Source: an uncultured Alphaproteobacteria bacterium
GTDB taxonomy: Bacteria > Pseudomonadota > Alphaproteobacteria > CAAHEQ01 > UBA3637
NCBI GenBank assembly: GCA_949292205.1
Contig: CASEYR010000003.1
Coordinates: 7,870 to 71,869 of the forward strand
Reading direction: 5' to 3'
Length of the DNA stretch: 64,000 bases
In this document: piece by piece, positions 18,301-24,992 of the stretch
Position numbering within the stretch: the stretch's first letter is position 1
Layout of the letters: each line of letters begins with the position of its first letter
Translations under genes and position numbers: made by a program
Notes under the pieces: model-generated
The model's database searches: none
What the model was told of the DNA's origin: nothing
The model's input: only the letters and a program-made list of their open reading frames with translations

Positions 18301-18520
18301 AAGATTGACCTTTTTGAATATTTTTCAAATTAGAAACAAGCGTTTCTTTATCAAGCAGAAGTTTGTTACCAAAACCAAAATCATTTTGCAATAAACTGAA
18401 TTGAGCCGAGTTATCAACGATAGAAAAAGTTGTTCCGGCTTTTTCCTGTCCTTTGAATAAATCAGCAACAGCATTAACTGCCTTTTCTTGAAATTCCTGT
18501 TTCTTAAATTTTAGTTTCAT
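15377..18520 (-). CDS. res: Type III restriction enzyme, Res helicase-endonuclease subunit
   Basis: A 1047-residue Res subunit. Superfamily 2 motifs: IEMETGTGKTYVYTKTI (Walker A), VVIIDEPQSVD (DEAD-type box, DEPQ), LRYSATHRE, and KVGRGLRLCVNQDGER (motif VI). The C-terminal nuclease is a PD-(D/E)xK domain, with YNPDWAVYLE and LYFVLETKGTD near residues 960-1000. The length is normal for Res. In type III systems Res binds Mod, translocates or slides on DNA with ATP and cuts near one of two inverted recognition sites. It overlaps the BRO-N gene by one base and is followed by the SNF2 helicase. It looks intact. Confidence 0.92.
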   Translation of the reverse strand: MKLKFKKQEFQEKAVNAVADLFKGQEKAGTTFSIVDNSAQFSLLQNDFGFGNKLLLDKETLVSNLKNIQKGQSLPQTDIESDKAFPISIEMETGTGKTYVYTKTILELNKRYGFTKFIIVVPSIAIREGVNKSFHITEEHFKNQYDSVPYRYFIYNSAKLSDVRAFATSSNIEIMIINIDAFKKAENIINQEQDKLNGETAMRYIQDTNPVVIIDEPQSVDNTPKAKEAIATLNPLCVLRYSATHREKQNLVYRLTPVDAYQMGLVKQICVISNSVINDSNKPYIALKSVSNSGGFSAKIEIDVEGKDGKVSRKTITVKPGDDLYLKSGHRQLYNGYVVAGIDCTSGYECIEFSNTECLNLGKAIGSVDESIIKRAQIYHTIKTHLEKEIRLFDKGIKVLSLFFIDEVKKYRTEDGEPGIYAKMFEECYNELINNPRYAALKEKFNTDVAKAHDGYFSQDKKGKYKDTKGDTQADDDTYNTIMKDKEKLLSFECPLRFIFSHSALKEGWDNPNVFQVCTLIEQKSVFTCRQKVGRGLRLCVNQDGERIEDKDVNVLHVIANESFAEFADKLQKEIEEETGVKFGVLEIGMLTGLTYEEEVKVEKQISQETAETVVQELQKTGVIDDFGAVNKEVAVETIELSSVPEPVKKEIIETIRQEKPVTVASLSQTTYTETKVEKVSVSYEEAAQIMEDLKGTQVIDSKGKIKDTMKAELAAGTLNLSDRWSKAKQRAVLQALNKADNKPVIRDASKEVTVKLKKKAILSPEFMELWNKIKQKTTYRVQFDLDTLVANSIKEIKEMPEIGTARLLSQTASVNIEKSGVSHQAGSTYIQDLTRNYETLPDILRLISTKTLLKRSTVNRILQESGRMADFLKNPQEFYEKALEIIERNRHKLAIDGIKYIKLADEEYYVQEIFDSTELIANLDKNAVAVENSVYDHVIYDSGIESKFALALDKDPDVKMFFKIPSRFKIETPIGTYNPDWAVYLEKNGEQKLYFVLETKGTDNLFLLREEEKLKIMCGAEHFKALDGVGFSKNPVREWQEFKQTV

Positions 18521-19371
18521 TATGCGTCTTTCTTTGATTTGATTTGTTTTTTATCCGATTTTAGCGGTAAATAATTTTCATTTGTTACGACTTTTTGCCC
18601 AGTTTCTTCTTCAAATTTTTCTTTTGCCACTTTTGCAACATTACCACCTCGACGAGCAGCTTTTTTATTTTCATTCATACCGGTTGCTTCCATGTTTTCA
18701 GCCACTTGACGAGTGGAAAGTTCGGCCAAAGCTGTAAAGATGAGTTCTGCTTCACTCATGTGATCACGTAAGTTTTGCGATTTTAAACCTTTTAAATTTT
18801 TGTGTTGTTTAACGGACAAACCAGACCATTCCTGATGAATGATATTTGTTAAAATAGCATATTCTTGTTCGGAAGTAATATCATGGTCTTTCCAATAATC
18901 AGTCAATTTGTTGCGAGTTTCTTGCCCCATCATACGTTGTTGAATCCATTTTTCGGAATGTCCGAGCTTTTGCCAGTTTTCTCTTGCTCGGTTTAAACTT
19001 AGAGCAGGATCAACCGTTTCTTTCATGCGTTCATAACCGACACGAGCCAACCACTGTTTAATCGGTTCAGCCTTTGGACTGGGGACAGATTGAACAATAC
19101 GGAGCATTGTTTCTGCATCGGCCACATCTGTTAAATATTTTTTACCATCGGCTGCCTCTAATTTCAGTCGGTGACATTTTGACACCGACTCATCAGCACC
19201 TTCTGTTCTAAGGCGTTCTGCCAATTTATTCCAATATTTACGAGCAGATTGATACTCTTTTTCTGTTAAAATAACCATAACATCTACGATTGAAAAGAAC
19301 CACAAATCCCTTTCTTCATCATAAACAGACCGTATTTTACTTTGTTCAAAAAGTTTAATCTCGTTTTTCAT
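18520..19371 (-). CDS. BRO-N family protein, DinD-like
   Basis: A 283-residue protein with an N-terminal BRO-N domain: KIRSVYDEERDLWFFSIVDV, ILTEKEYQSARKYWNKLAERL, and the AETMLRIVQSVPSPKAEPIK block that marks DNA-damage-inducible D type proteins. The middle (ALSLNRARENWQKLG ... WIQQRM) and the basic C-terminus (ARRGGNVAKVAKEKFEEETG) also fit DinD, which in E. coli promotes RecA filament disassembly. BRO-N domains bind DNA in viral and phage antirepressors. Genes like this are often found between mod and res of type III systems, as here, where a regulatory or damage-sensing role is likely. It overlaps res by one base. Confidence 0.85.
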   Translation of the reverse strand: MKNEIKLFEQSKIRSVYDEERDLWFFSIVDVMVILTEKEYQSARKYWNKLAERLRTEGADESVSKCHRLKLEAADGKKYLTDVADAETMLRIVQSVPSPKAEPIKQWLARVGYERMKETVDPALSLNRARENWQKLGHSEKWIQQRMMGQETRNKLTDYWKDHDITSEQEYAILTNIIHQEWSGLSVKQHKNLKGLKSQNLRDHMSEAELIFTALAELSTRQVAENMEATGMNENKKAARRGGNVAKVAKEKFEEETGQKVVTNENYLPLKSDKKQIKSKKDA

Positions 19372-19401
19372 TTACTTCTTCCTAATCAATAACTTGTTTT
19401 T

Positions 19402-19427
19402 CAAAGGTGTCGAATTCGACATATTTG
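19402..19427. promoter_or_regulatory. 26-bp palindromic DNA site between mod and the BRO-N gene
   Basis: A perfect 14-bp palindrome TGTCGAATTCGACA (19408-19421) is flanked symmetrically by CAAA (19402-19405) and TTTG (19424-19427), with two unpaired positions on each side. It has no loop, so it is better read as a DNA-binding site than as a terminator hairpin. It lies 31 bp before the BRO-N start codon (19371) on the minus strand and just after the mod stop, where an operator controlling the rest of the operon would be placed. The binding protein is unknown; the BRO-N protein itself is a candidate. Confidence 0.45.
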
Positions 19428-19434
19428 AGATTAG

Positions 19435-21294
19435 TTACAACAATTCTATTTCAACGCCTTTGTCTTTTGAGATGTAGTAAGCGTTTGAAAGAGTGACATC
19501 GTCTTTGAATGCTTCTTCGGCGGCGACGATTTTGGCAGGTGTTAAATCACACATCGCCGAAATGTCTTCCGGAGTAATGCCCCCGTTAGAGCCGTCCAAA
19601 CATACTAAAATCAAACCATCATCGCCAATGGAATAGAGTTTACGACCGTTGATATCGGTTAAATTGACTTGATAAGTGACGGGAATACCCAATTTTAACA
19701 TCACTTCGTAAACGACATCTAATTCAGAGCGGTCAAATTTAAGTGTTTTGACAACAGAGTCAAAGCGTTCTCTTAACACCTCTGTCTCGCTGACCGGTGT
19801 ATCATCCCATTTAACGAGGTTTGATGTATCCAGTTTCAAAACCTTAAAGCCAACGTCAACATTGGGATTTTGTTCTTTTATTTTAGCGCCGGCACGGCGG
19901 ATACGCTCTTTTCCGATTTCACAAATGTTTTTGTAGCCGGCTTTGAATGCTTCCGACTTTTCATCGGTTACTTCCGGTAATTGCACCATGATAAATTGAC
20001 GTTTTCCGCCATCTTCAGCATTTAATTGCATAACCGCATGTGCCGTAGTTGCACTGCCGGAGAAAAAGTCTAGGATGATGTCGGTATCAGTAGCTGATGA
20101 TTCAATAAATTCTTTAAGTAATTCTACAGGTTTTGGATTTTCAAACACATCTTTTCTGCCAAATGTATCAGTTAGAACATTAGAACCATCGCCGGTATTA
20201 GCAACATCGTATAAAATACTTCGTTTCTTGATAATTCTTACTTGGTTATCAAAATACTCTTTTTCATAAGGAACCCAATTATCTCCTTTTCTCTCCCAAT
20301 AAATTAAATCTGAAGATTTTAATTCTGCCATTCTTTCTTTACCAACTCTCCAACGTCCATCATTCCCATCAGGAGCAATAGGAAAAGCTTCTGTTCCGTC
20401 TGGTGCAGTTAATGAAAAATACATAGATGGTCTATCTTCTCTACGAGCAGTATTTCCCCATTTTGCAAGTTTTGTTACTTTGAAATTTCCACGTTCATCT
20501 TTTTTATTATATTGAGAAATACTACGTTCTTCCGTCTTATCTATCCATTGTAATTGTTCACTTTTACGATATACGACAATATATTCATGTTCTATTGCAA
20601 AATATTCTTTTGCTTGTCCTCCACCATCTTTTTTGCGCCATATAAATGAACCTATAAAGTTTTCCTCCCCGAGAACCTCATTACATACTTTTTTAAGGTT
20701 ATCAACCTCGCGTTCATCAATGCTGATAAAAATGACACCGTCATCACGGAGGAGGTTGACCGCCAGTCTTAATCGCGGATACATCATATTCAACCAGTTG
20801 GTATGATACCGTCCCATTGTTTCGGGATTTGATTTTGTTGTTTGGCTTGTAATTTCTTTATATTTAGCCATTGGGTCTTTAAAGTCATCTTCATAAACAA
20901 AATCATTGCCGGTGTTATACGGAGGATCAATGTATATCATCTTCACTTTGCGATAATAGGCCGTTTGCAACAGTTTCAAAACTTCCAAATTGTCGCCTTC
21001 AATATACAGATTATTGGTGTTTTCAAAATCAACACTTTCTTCCGGACACGGGCGGAGTGTTCCCGTTGAACGCTTGCCGGCTATCCGATAGCATTCGGAT
21101 TTACCTTTCCATTCAAATTTATACTTTTCAAAATCGTTGTCTATGTATTCGCCACATAAAGACAATAGTTTATCAATATCCAAATTCCCCTCGGTAAAAC
21201 ACTCAGGAAAAACTGTTTTCAACTTTTCCTTGTTTACGCCCGTCACATCAAGGCTTTTGCCGTCCATTTTTTGAATTTGAATATCGTCTGCCAT
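19435..21294 (-). CDS. mod: Type III restriction system DNA methyltransferase (Mod)
   Basis: A 619-residue adenine-type DNA methyltransferase of the beta class. The catalytic motif comes first (KMIYIDPPYNTGNDFVYEDD, with DPPY), the SAM-binding motif I later (IILDFFSGSATTAHAVMQLN), and a large variable central region for target recognition lies between them. A short GDGSNVLTDTFGRKDVF precedes motif I. It protects host DNA by methylating one strand of the target and also gives Res its specificity. The C-terminal 120 residues are typical of Mod proteins (VTYQVNLTDINGRKLYSIGD). It is first in the leftward operon mod, BRO-N, res, SNF2. The target sequence cannot be read from the protein. Confidence 0.92.
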   Translation of the reverse strand: MADDIQIQKMDGKSLDVTGVNKEKLKTVFPECFTEGNLDIDKLLSLCGEYIDNDFEKYKFEWKGKSECYRIAGKRSTGTLRPCPEESVDFENTNNLYIEGDNLEVLKLLQTAYYRKVKMIYIDPPYNTGNDFVYEDDFKDPMAKYKEITSQTTKSNPETMGRYHTNWLNMMYPRLRLAVNLLRDDGVIFISIDEREVDNLKKVCNEVLGEENFIGSFIWRKKDGGGQAKEYFAIEHEYIVVYRKSEQLQWIDKTEERSISQYNKKDERGNFKVTKLAKWGNTARREDRPSMYFSLTAPDGTEAFPIAPDGNDGRWRVGKERMAELKSSDLIYWERKGDNWVPYEKEYFDNQVRIIKKRSILYDVANTGDGSNVLTDTFGRKDVFENPKPVELLKEFIESSATDTDIILDFFSGSATTAHAVMQLNAEDGGKRQFIMVQLPEVTDEKSEAFKAGYKNICEIGKERIRRAGAKIKEQNPNVDVGFKVLKLDTSNLVKWDDTPVSETEVLRERFDSVVKTLKFDRSELDVVYEVMLKLGIPVTYQVNLTDINGRKLYSIGDDGLILVCLDGSNGGITPEDISAMCDLTPAKIVAAEEAFKDDVTLSNAYYISKDKGVEIELL

Positions 21295-21395
21295 GAAAAC
21301 ACCTCATTTATCAGCATAAAATTATAATCCGTCACATTTTAACGACTTCCACCTAAAATTGCAAGAAAATAGTCATTTTTTCAAAAAAAGTAAGG

Positions 21396-21424
21396 TTGAT
21401 ATCAATATTTTTTTGTATTATAAA
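21396..21424 (+). promoter_or_regulatory. Sigma-70-like promoter
   Basis: TTGATA (21396-21401), 17 bases, TATAAA (21419-21424). It points rightwards, away from mod, into the hairpin-rich non-coding region; the transcript could end at the terminator near 21653. No good reading frame begins downstream, so a non-coding transcript is possible. Confidence 0.4.
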
Positions 21425-21527
21425 GGGAAGGGACCGAATAAAAAAGGTATTTCGCACCTTTAGGTTAACCCCACCAGTTCGGATTGTAAGGTTGGCTCAC
21501 TTGCTTTTGTTTTTTTATAAAAAAGGC

Positions 21528-21556
21528 TTGTTTTTCCTAAGCTTTTTGGCTATAAT
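21528..21556 (+). promoter_or_regulatory. Second sigma-70-like promoter
   Basis: TTGTTT (21528-21533), 17 bases, perfect TATAAT (21551-21556). The expected start of transcription is close to the ATG at 21564, which has no room for a ribosome binding site. Transcripts would run into the hairpin element at 21611-21828. Confidence 0.4.
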
Positions 21557-21610
21557 ATCTCTTATGAAAAAAATCGGCGATATCTTTTTATATATTTTAA
21601 GGGGCTTAAG

Positions 21611-21828
21611 CCGACCATTAAGAAAAAGACGGCGAGGAAAGCCGTCTTTTTTATAAATGGGGCGGTATGAGAAGAACATGCGAAGGAAGCATGTTCGGAG
21701 CGAAGGAAAAAGGCACGCGGGGGCGTGCCGATTTTCGTCAGAAAATTTTCTGAGGTAATGTCCGAAGGACAGCCCGAAGGGCGAGGCGAGAGTCGAGTAA
21801 TCATGTCGCCCCGACCATTAAGAAAAAG
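21611..21828. repeat. Hairpin-rich element bounded by exact 18-bp direct repeat
   Basis: The 18-mer CCGACCATTAAGAAAAAG occurs at 21611-21628 and again at 21811-21828, exactly 200 bp apart. Between the copies lie a terminator-like stem (GACGGC/GCCGTC near 21628-21647) and an outer stem GGGGCGGTATGA (21659-21670) against TCATGTCGCCCC (21801-21812). Inside that are GAACATGC/GCATGTTC (21674-21696), GGCACGC/GCGTGCC (21712-21729), CAGAAAATTTTCTG (21739-21752), GTCC-GAA-GGAC (21760-21770) and GCCC-GAA-GGGC (21772-21782). This could be a small mobile repeat with target duplication, or a multi-branched structured RNA. Neither is established. Confidence 0.6.
21625..21653 (+). terminator. Rho-independent terminator
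   Basis: Stem AAGACGGC/GCCGTCTT with loop GAGGAAA, followed by a run of six T. It overlaps the first copy of the 18-bp direct repeat. Confidence 0.65.
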
Positions 21829-21853
21829 CGAAGGGATATCCTTTTGCTTTTTT
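21823..21853 (+). terminator. Terminator-like hairpin
   Basis: AAAAAGC and AAGG pair with CCTT and GCTTTTT around a GATAT loop, with small bulges, and a T run follows. It overlaps the second copy of the 18-bp direct repeat, so both repeat copies enter a terminator stem. Confidence 0.55.
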
Positions 21854-22370
21854 TAAATAATTTACAGTAACCAGCTTGAAAAGCCTATTATACGGCAAAA
21901 AAAACATCAAGTATAATTCAAAAAAAATTCCACAGATATACTGCATATTACTGTCGGTTATTTTTAACATATATCATTTTGAATAACAGATAAAAAACTT
22001 GAATTTCAAAAACTGCTTAATGTCTCAGGAAAATCAGAGAGGTTTGACGGGACAATTTTCCTGAAAGAGCAATATTTATCATGATAATCAAAAACATGGA
22101 TATGCGTCTAGATTTAATATCCATGATCAAACAGTGTGTGAGAAACAATCAATTAAGTTCATATACAGCTTAAAATGAAGCACTATCCGGATGGCAACAA
22201 AGAAGAGGATATAGAAATAAAAGTGATACAGCTCTAGAGAAATTATATCAATTAAGTTCATGCACAACAGACATCTATCTATTTTTTCTTGACGTATATC
22301 AATATCTATAATATGTTTAGTCTGTATCTAGCACGTACGATATTTTTATAAGAAGAAAAAGGAGCGATTT

Positions 22371-22649
22371 ATAAACAAAATTTTCATAGGATTTATAGCA
22401 TTATCCATAGCCATATTTTCAATCCCCAATATGAGTATAGCTAAAGGGAATGGATCACAAAGAGGGAATACCGCACATGCCATTAATGAGGTGACAACAA
22501 CAAAAAAACATCCAAATGCGAGACAGAATAAAGGCGAGGCTACCACAAAAAAACAGGAAAGCAAGAAAAAGGCTATAGAAAAACGCTTGGAGGGTAAGGA
22601 AAAAGCCATAGAAAGGCATGAAAGTAAAGGCAAAAAATACTCATCTTGA
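22371..22649 (+). CDS. Small exported Lys/Glu-rich protein, apparent ATA start
   Basis: An open frame of 92 codons if read from ATA at 22371. AAAGGAG (22358-22364) stands six bases before this ATA, exactly where a start codon is expected. The first 24 codons encode a basic start and hydrophobic run (INKIFIGFIALSIAIFSIP) ending in SIA, a signal-peptide pattern. The mature part is strongly charged (TTKKHPNARQNKGEA, ATTKKQESKKKAIEKRLEG) and probably unfolded or helical. The first in-frame ATG is at 22431, inside the signal sequence and without a ribosome binding site. Either ATA is used as a rare start or the gene has lost its ATG. I do not recognise a family. Confidence 0.45.
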   Translation: MNKIFIGFIALSIAIFSIPNMSIAKGNGSQRGNTAHAINEVTTTKKHPNARQNKGEATTKKQESKKKAIEKRLEGKEKAIERHESKGKKYSS

Positions 22650-22781
22650 AGAAAAGGAAGTAAAAAAAAAGAGGGGGGGGGCAAAAGGGTAGTTCACAAA
22701 ACAAGCATTTGTATTTATTTAAAAAACTCAAATTTTATCTTGATTTTTATTATTATGCTATCCTTAGGTAGTGGAGGAAAC

Positions 22782-23174
22782 ATGAAAAGGTTTGCAACAA
22801 ATATATTGATAAGAAATAACAGATTGTCTATTATGCAGAATAATGGTCTGACTGTAGATTATGAAATTTTGAATAATGAAGATTATTTGTTGGAGTTGAA
22901 AAAAAAGCTTGTTGAGGAAGCCCAAGAGGTGTTTGACTCAAAAAATTTAGTAGAACTAAAATCTGAATTGATTGATGTTATGGAGGTTTTGGATCATTTG
23001 ATTGAATTACATGCCTTTAATAAAGCTGAACTAAATGCGTTAAAAAAAGAAAAGCAATTGAAAGTTGGTAAATTTGATAAAAGAATAAAAACACATTATA
23101 TTGAAATGCCAGATAATCACGAAGAACTTGATTATTATTTATCAAAGCCACATAAATATCCTCAAATAAAATGA
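22782..23174 (+). CDS. MazG-like / phosphoribosyl-ATP pyrophosphohydrolase-like protein
   Basis: A 130-residue all-alpha NTP pyrophosphohydrolase of the MazG/HisE-like superfamily. The core helices are LELKKKLVEEAQEVFDS and LKSELIDVMEVLDHLIEL, giving the metal-binding E-x2-E and E-x2-D pattern. A basic C-terminal tail (GKFDKRI) follows. Such stand-alone proteins usually clean up non-canonical nucleotides. The GGAGGAAAC site before 22782 decides the start over the earlier in-frame ATT region at 22740. It is the first of three nucleotide-related genes (with 23354 and 24225). The substrate is unknown. Confidence 0.7.
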   Translation: MKRFATNILIRNNRLSIMQNNGLTVDYEILNNEDYLLELKKKLVEEAQEVFDSKNLVELKSELIDVMEVLDHLIELHAFNKAELNALKKEKQLKVGKFDKRIKTHYIEMPDNHEELDYYLSKPHKYPQIK

Positions 23175-23353
23175 AAAATCTTATTCATTCTCATCTTAAT
23201 CATTCTTCTTAGAATGTTAAACCGGTTAAAAAGAATATAAACAGCATTGATAATAGCTAAAAATGGAGGAGATTATATAAAATATAGGATATTTTAATTG
23301 TAATACTCCCTATAATATTGTACTATTAATATGGTAAATTATTGTGAGGGATC

Positions 23354-24232
23354 ATGCTAATAATCAACATCAACGGACCGATGAATTCCGGAAAGTCAAC
23401 TGTTTCTAAAATTTTAGTGACTATGTTGGCAAATGCTACATTCATTGAAGTGGATGAGTTGATGAGTGATCAAGAACAAAAACAATTAGGACTTTCCATC
23501 CAGCAAGGATGGCGTGAACGCCATAAACGATTAAATCAAAGATTGAAAGACCTTAAAAAAACACGGGAATATGAGATTATCTTGTTTGCCTATCCGATTG
23601 CCGATAACACTTATCAAGATTGGAAAAAAATGGAGGATAGTCAAACGCATTTTTTGAATATTACTCTTGCACCGAGTCTGGAAGAATGTTTAAAAAACAG
23701 AGGTACACGAGAACTCAATGATTGGGAGCGTAATCGTATCCACCAAATGTATCAAGAGGGCTATCAAAATCGTCCATACTCTGACTTTATTATCAATAAT
23801 GACAACCTAACACCCGAAGAAACTGCCAAAATCATCAAAGGCTTTGTAGAACATACCCTGTATCCAAAACAGCAATGGCTACATTTAGTTGAACGACGCT
23901 GGTCAGCTCTTGTCAACGGTTGCAAGACATCTACTCTCAGATTAAACGAAGGTTTTATTCATAAAGGTTTTTTGGTTTACAAAGACTGCCCAAAAGAGCA
24001 ATGGGCTGAAGTCGTCTATGTGACTCAAGTCTATTATCTACCACTTAAACAAGCTTTGCAAACAGAGGGGTTTAACGATCATACACCTAACTTAGAAACA
24101 GGGCTTCAACAAATGCAAACTCATTATCCCGATATTACTTTGAATACTCCTATTTTGCTGGTAAAACATTTAAGTGTTCCCGAAACAAAGAGATTATATC
24201 CAAATGAAGTCAAGGCAATTTTAAATGCGTAA
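23354..24232 (+). CDS. P-loop kinase fused to ASCH domain
   Basis: A 292-residue fusion. Residues 1-165 are a small P-loop kinase: Walker A INGPMNSGKSTVSKIL, then FIEVDELMSDQEQ, and an EYEIILFAYPIA strand. Residues about 175-292 form an ASCH domain: WLHLVERRWSALVNGCKTST followed by LRLNEG, an AEVVYVTQVYYLPLKQAL core and VKHLSVPETKRLYP. ASCH domains bind RNA or modified nucleosides; one bacterial member hydrolyses N4-acetylcytidine. The fusion therefore suggests nucleoside recognition coupled to phosphorylation. It overlaps the Nudix gene by eight bases, so the two are probably made together. Confidence 0.78.
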   Translation: MLIININGPMNSGKSTVSKILVTMLANATFIEVDELMSDQEQKQLGLSIQQGWRERHKRLNQRLKDLKKTREYEIILFAYPIADNTYQDWKKMEDSQTHFLNITLAPSLEECLKNRGTRELNDWERNRIHQMYQEGYQNRPYSDFIINNDNLTPEETAKIIKGFVEHTLYPKQQWLHLVERRWSALVNGCKTSTLRLNEGFIHKGFLVYKDCPKEQWAEVVYVTQVYYLPLKQALQTEGFNDHTPNLETGLQQMQTHYPDITLNTPILLVKHLSVPETKRLYPNEVKAILNA

Positions 24233-24638
24233 ATCGGCTCGTACCATACTGATTACACAAGAAAATAAACTCCTGTTAATGAAACGCACTAAACCAGGGA
24301 GCGTTTATTACGTCACAATCGGTGGCGGTATTGATGAAGGAGAAACGGCCGAACAAGCTCTTATCAGAGAATTAAAAGAAGAGAGTGGCAGTATTGTGAC
24401 AAACATTCAGTTTGTTTTTCATTATGATGATTGGGAAAAGCAAAACAGCGTCGATTTTTTTGTGTGTCAAGAAATAAAGAGAACAACACCTACCGGAACC
24501 GAATGGACGAAATGGAATTCTGACGATAACCGGTATGAACTTGTAGAATTTTCCGGTGATGAATTGTCGGATTTGCCATTAAAGCCCGACAACATAAAAG
24601 ATAAAATCATAGATATTTTTAAGAACTCTATTTTGTAA
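24225..24638 (+). CDS. Nudix hydrolase
   Basis: A 137-residue Nudix enzyme. The box is complete: GGGIDEGETAEQALIRELKE followed by ESGS, with the REL-x-EE-x-G core that binds Mg2+. Near the N-terminus, TILITQENKLLLMKRTK is the usual first strand. A C-terminal helix pair (DLPLKPDNIKDKIIDIF) resembles enzymes acting on nucleoside diphosphate derivatives. The start at 24225 overlaps the kinase-ASCH gene, and a good site lies inside that gene. The substrate cannot be predicted. Confidence 0.88.
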   Translation: MRKSARTILITQENKLLLMKRTKPGSVYYVTIGGGIDEGETAEQALIRELKEESGSIVTNIQFVFHYDDWEKQNSVDFFVCQEIKRTTPTGTEWTKWNSDDNRYELVEFSGDELSDLPLKPDNIKDKIIDIFKNSIL

Positions 24639-24792
24639 TTAAGGATATTGCCTCCTTTATCTCAACTAAATCAGGTAGCACTTTTTGTGATGTTCTTAAA
24701 AAATCTCTAACCAATTGATAGAAGAAAACGGGCTGACTTGATACCGAATACACAATGTAATAAAAATCCCTTTTCATCATTGACTTTTTCAT
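24628..24792 (-). pseudogene. Possible remnant of a LysR-type regulator C-terminus
   Basis: A 54-codon minus-strand frame overlapping the end of the Nudix gene. KRDFYYIVYSVSSQPVFFYQ followed by LVRDFLRTSQKVL resembles the last strand and helix of a LysR substrate-binding domain. There is no DNA-binding half upstream. Very short, so tentative. Confidence 0.3.
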
Positions 24793-24992
24793 AAAATTGT
24801 ATGATACTTAACCCAAAAGACCATCTGGGATTATTGAAACGTGTTTATCAAAATTGTTTTGTTAGGATAACATATGCTTTTTTATGTATTAAAAAACAAA
24901 GATAGTTATCACGGACTTAGTGTACAAACTATTGTCCCCAGCCATTTTGTCTGTCAATCTAAATCTTTTCAAAAAAATTTAGGACGTTAAAA
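24639..24992. other. Non-coding stretch
   Basis: About 350 bases before the glycosyltransferase gene. Apart from the possible LysR remnant on the minus strand I see no gene, no convincing terminator hairpin and no structured RNA. Confidence 0.5.

Larger units (their letters stand above)
21295..22370. other. Long non-coding stretch with hairpins and repeats
   Basis: About 1.1 kb without a supportable gene. It holds two plus-strand promoter matches, a hairpin AAAGGT/ACCTTT near 21440-21460, the direct-repeat-bounded element at 21611-21828 and two terminators. Further right are a stem AGGAAAAT/ATTTTCCT near 22027-22062, a stem CATGGATAT/ATATCCATG near 22095-22124, and the repeated 15-mer ATCAATTAAGTTCAT (near 22148 and 22248). 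An open frame at 22081-22311, broken by one TAA at 22171, may be a dead small gene. An 86-codon frame at 21396-21656 overlaps these signals and has no ribosome binding site, so I do not call it. Confidence 0.6.

Noticed and set aside
21396-21656. 86-codon plus-strand frame in the hairpin region
   Set aside because: Begins on the -35 box of a promoter, has no ribosome binding site and covers a terminator; low-complexity basic sequence.
21562-21804. 80-codon minus-strand frame over the hairpins
   Set aside because: Made of palindromic repeats; no site and no protein-like pattern.
21611-21828. CRISPR array
   Set aside because: Only two copies of the 18-mer, 200 bp apart, with hairpins rather than spacers, and no cas genes.
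22346-22684. 112-codon minus-strand frame
   Set aside because: Starts in the poly-G run and is antisense to the small exported protein, whose signal peptide and site make more sense.
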